Shown here: positions 6,800 to 7,073 of the stretch, one piece after another | Layout of the letters: every line of letters begins with the position of its first letter | Position numbering within the stretch: the first letter of the stretch is position 1 | NCBI GenBank assembly: GCA_964536025.1 | Contig: CAZHXA010000049.1 | Location: 1-7,073, forward strand | Source: RGIG4576 sp964536025 | GTDB taxonomy: Bacteria > Bacteroidota > Bacteroidia > Bacteroidales > Muribaculaceae | DNA length: 7,073 bases | Direction: 5' to 3' | Notes under the pieces: generated by a model | What the model was told of the DNA's origin: nothing | The model's database searches: none | Seen by the model: the letters and a program-made list of their open reading frames with translations, nothing else | Position numbers and translations under genes: made by a program

Positions 6800-6807
6800 C
6801 AAATTTA
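6800..6807 (-). promoter_or_regulatory. Bacteroidota -7 promoter box for the thi operon
   Basis: The minus strand reads TAAATTTG, an exact match to TAnnTTTG, placed so that transcription would begin a few bases before the aptamer P1 strand. About 20 bases upstream there are only T-rich stretches (TTTT, TTTC) and no perfect TTTG -33 box. No other well-placed -7 box lies between this point and thiS. Confidence 0.6.
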
Positions 6808-7073
6808 TACTAATTTTTCGAAAAGAAAAACATTACAAAGAAAAAAAGTGCAGATGTTTCACAACACCCGCACACACAAAAAACCTTAAAAATCTAATCC
6901 TATGAAAAAACTTGTCCAAAAGTACTATTATATTCTTATTCATTACTTCTGCTTTATCTTAAAGAATGTTACCTTTAACATTTTATAAACAAGTAGCTTA
7001 TATTAACGCTTTATCTTTAATTAATTCCTTTCGTTTATCTATATAACAATTAGATAGAGAAATATATTATAGA
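6808..7073. other. AT-rich intergenic region with no convincing gene
   Basis: This stretch upstream of the thi promoter holds no ORF of family-like length on either strand. It contains a perfect palindrome TTTTCGAAAA at 6815-6824, another minus-strand TAnnTTTG match (TACTTTTG, 6917-6924), a 28-codon plus-strand ORF starting ATGAAAAAA at 6902-6988, a 10-base direct repeat GCTTTATCTT (6951-6960 and 7008-7017), and a weak AT-rich inverted repeat (7034-7041 with 7051-7058). None is strong enough to annotate as a gene or RNA. Composition this AT-rich makes such short matches common by chance. Confidence 0.5.

Noticed and set aside
6917..6924. Minus-strand TACTTTTG as an alternative thi promoter
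   Set aside because: It lies more than 120 bases upstream of the aptamer with no -33 box; the box at 6800-6807 is placed much better.
6902..6988. Plus-strand ORF of 28 codons (starts MKKLVQKYYY) with a Bacteroidota-like AT-rich start context
   Set aside because: Too short, no recognisable family, no upstream TAnnTTTG box at a sensible distance, and biased residues typical of random translation of AT-rich DNA. It could be a gene remnant, but nothing supports this.
6951..7017. Direct repeat GCTTTATCTT in two copies
   Set aside because: Only 10 bases in very AT-rich sequence, with no third regular copy, flanking structure or nearby mobile-element gene.

Overview
The window looks like part of a chromosome from an AT-rich member of the Bacteroidota. 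Three things suggest this: the gene content and order, gene starts mostly without Shine-Dalgarno sequences, and two well-placed copies of the Bacteroidota -7 promoter box (TAnnTTTG). I cannot name a genus. Two radical-SAM enzymes (ThiC and ThiH), and the use of ThiH rather than the oxygen-dependent ThiO, fit an anaerobic or microaerobic life.

Layout. Everything recognisable lies on the minus strand, so transcription runs from high to low coordinates. From about 7073 to 6808 there is AT-rich intergenic DNA with no convincing gene. A promoter box lies at 6800-6807. It is followed at once by a thiamine pyrophosphate (TPP) riboswitch aptamer (6715-6791) and an intrinsic terminator hairpin (6657-6690). 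Next comes an eight-gene operon: thiS, thiE, thiG, thiC, thiH, thiF, a tenI-like gene and thiD. Its genes are separated by 12 bases at most or overlap by 4-10 bases. A 90-base gap with a tRNA promoter follows, and then the 5' two-thirds of a tRNA-Ser(GGA) gene, cut by the window edge.

How the genes work together. ThiC makes the pyrimidine (HMP phosphate) and ThiD raises it to the pyrophosphate. ThiF adenylates the sulfur carrier ThiS, ThiH cleaves tyrosine to dehydroglycine, and ThiG builds the thiazole from these and deoxyxylulose phosphate. The TenI-like protein probably aromatises the thiazole tautomer, and ThiE joins the two halves to give thiamine phosphate. ThiL (final kinase), Dxs and a cysteine desulfurase are not in the window and would have to be elsewhere. 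The riboswitch should shut the operon down when TPP is plentiful.

This is a known pathway, not a new system. The points most worth a second look are a leader whose terminator and antiterminator can be read base by base, a ThiF lacking the zinc and sulfur-relay cysteines of the E. coli enzyme, and a divergent ThiE-family paralogue that keeps the TenI-type histidine.
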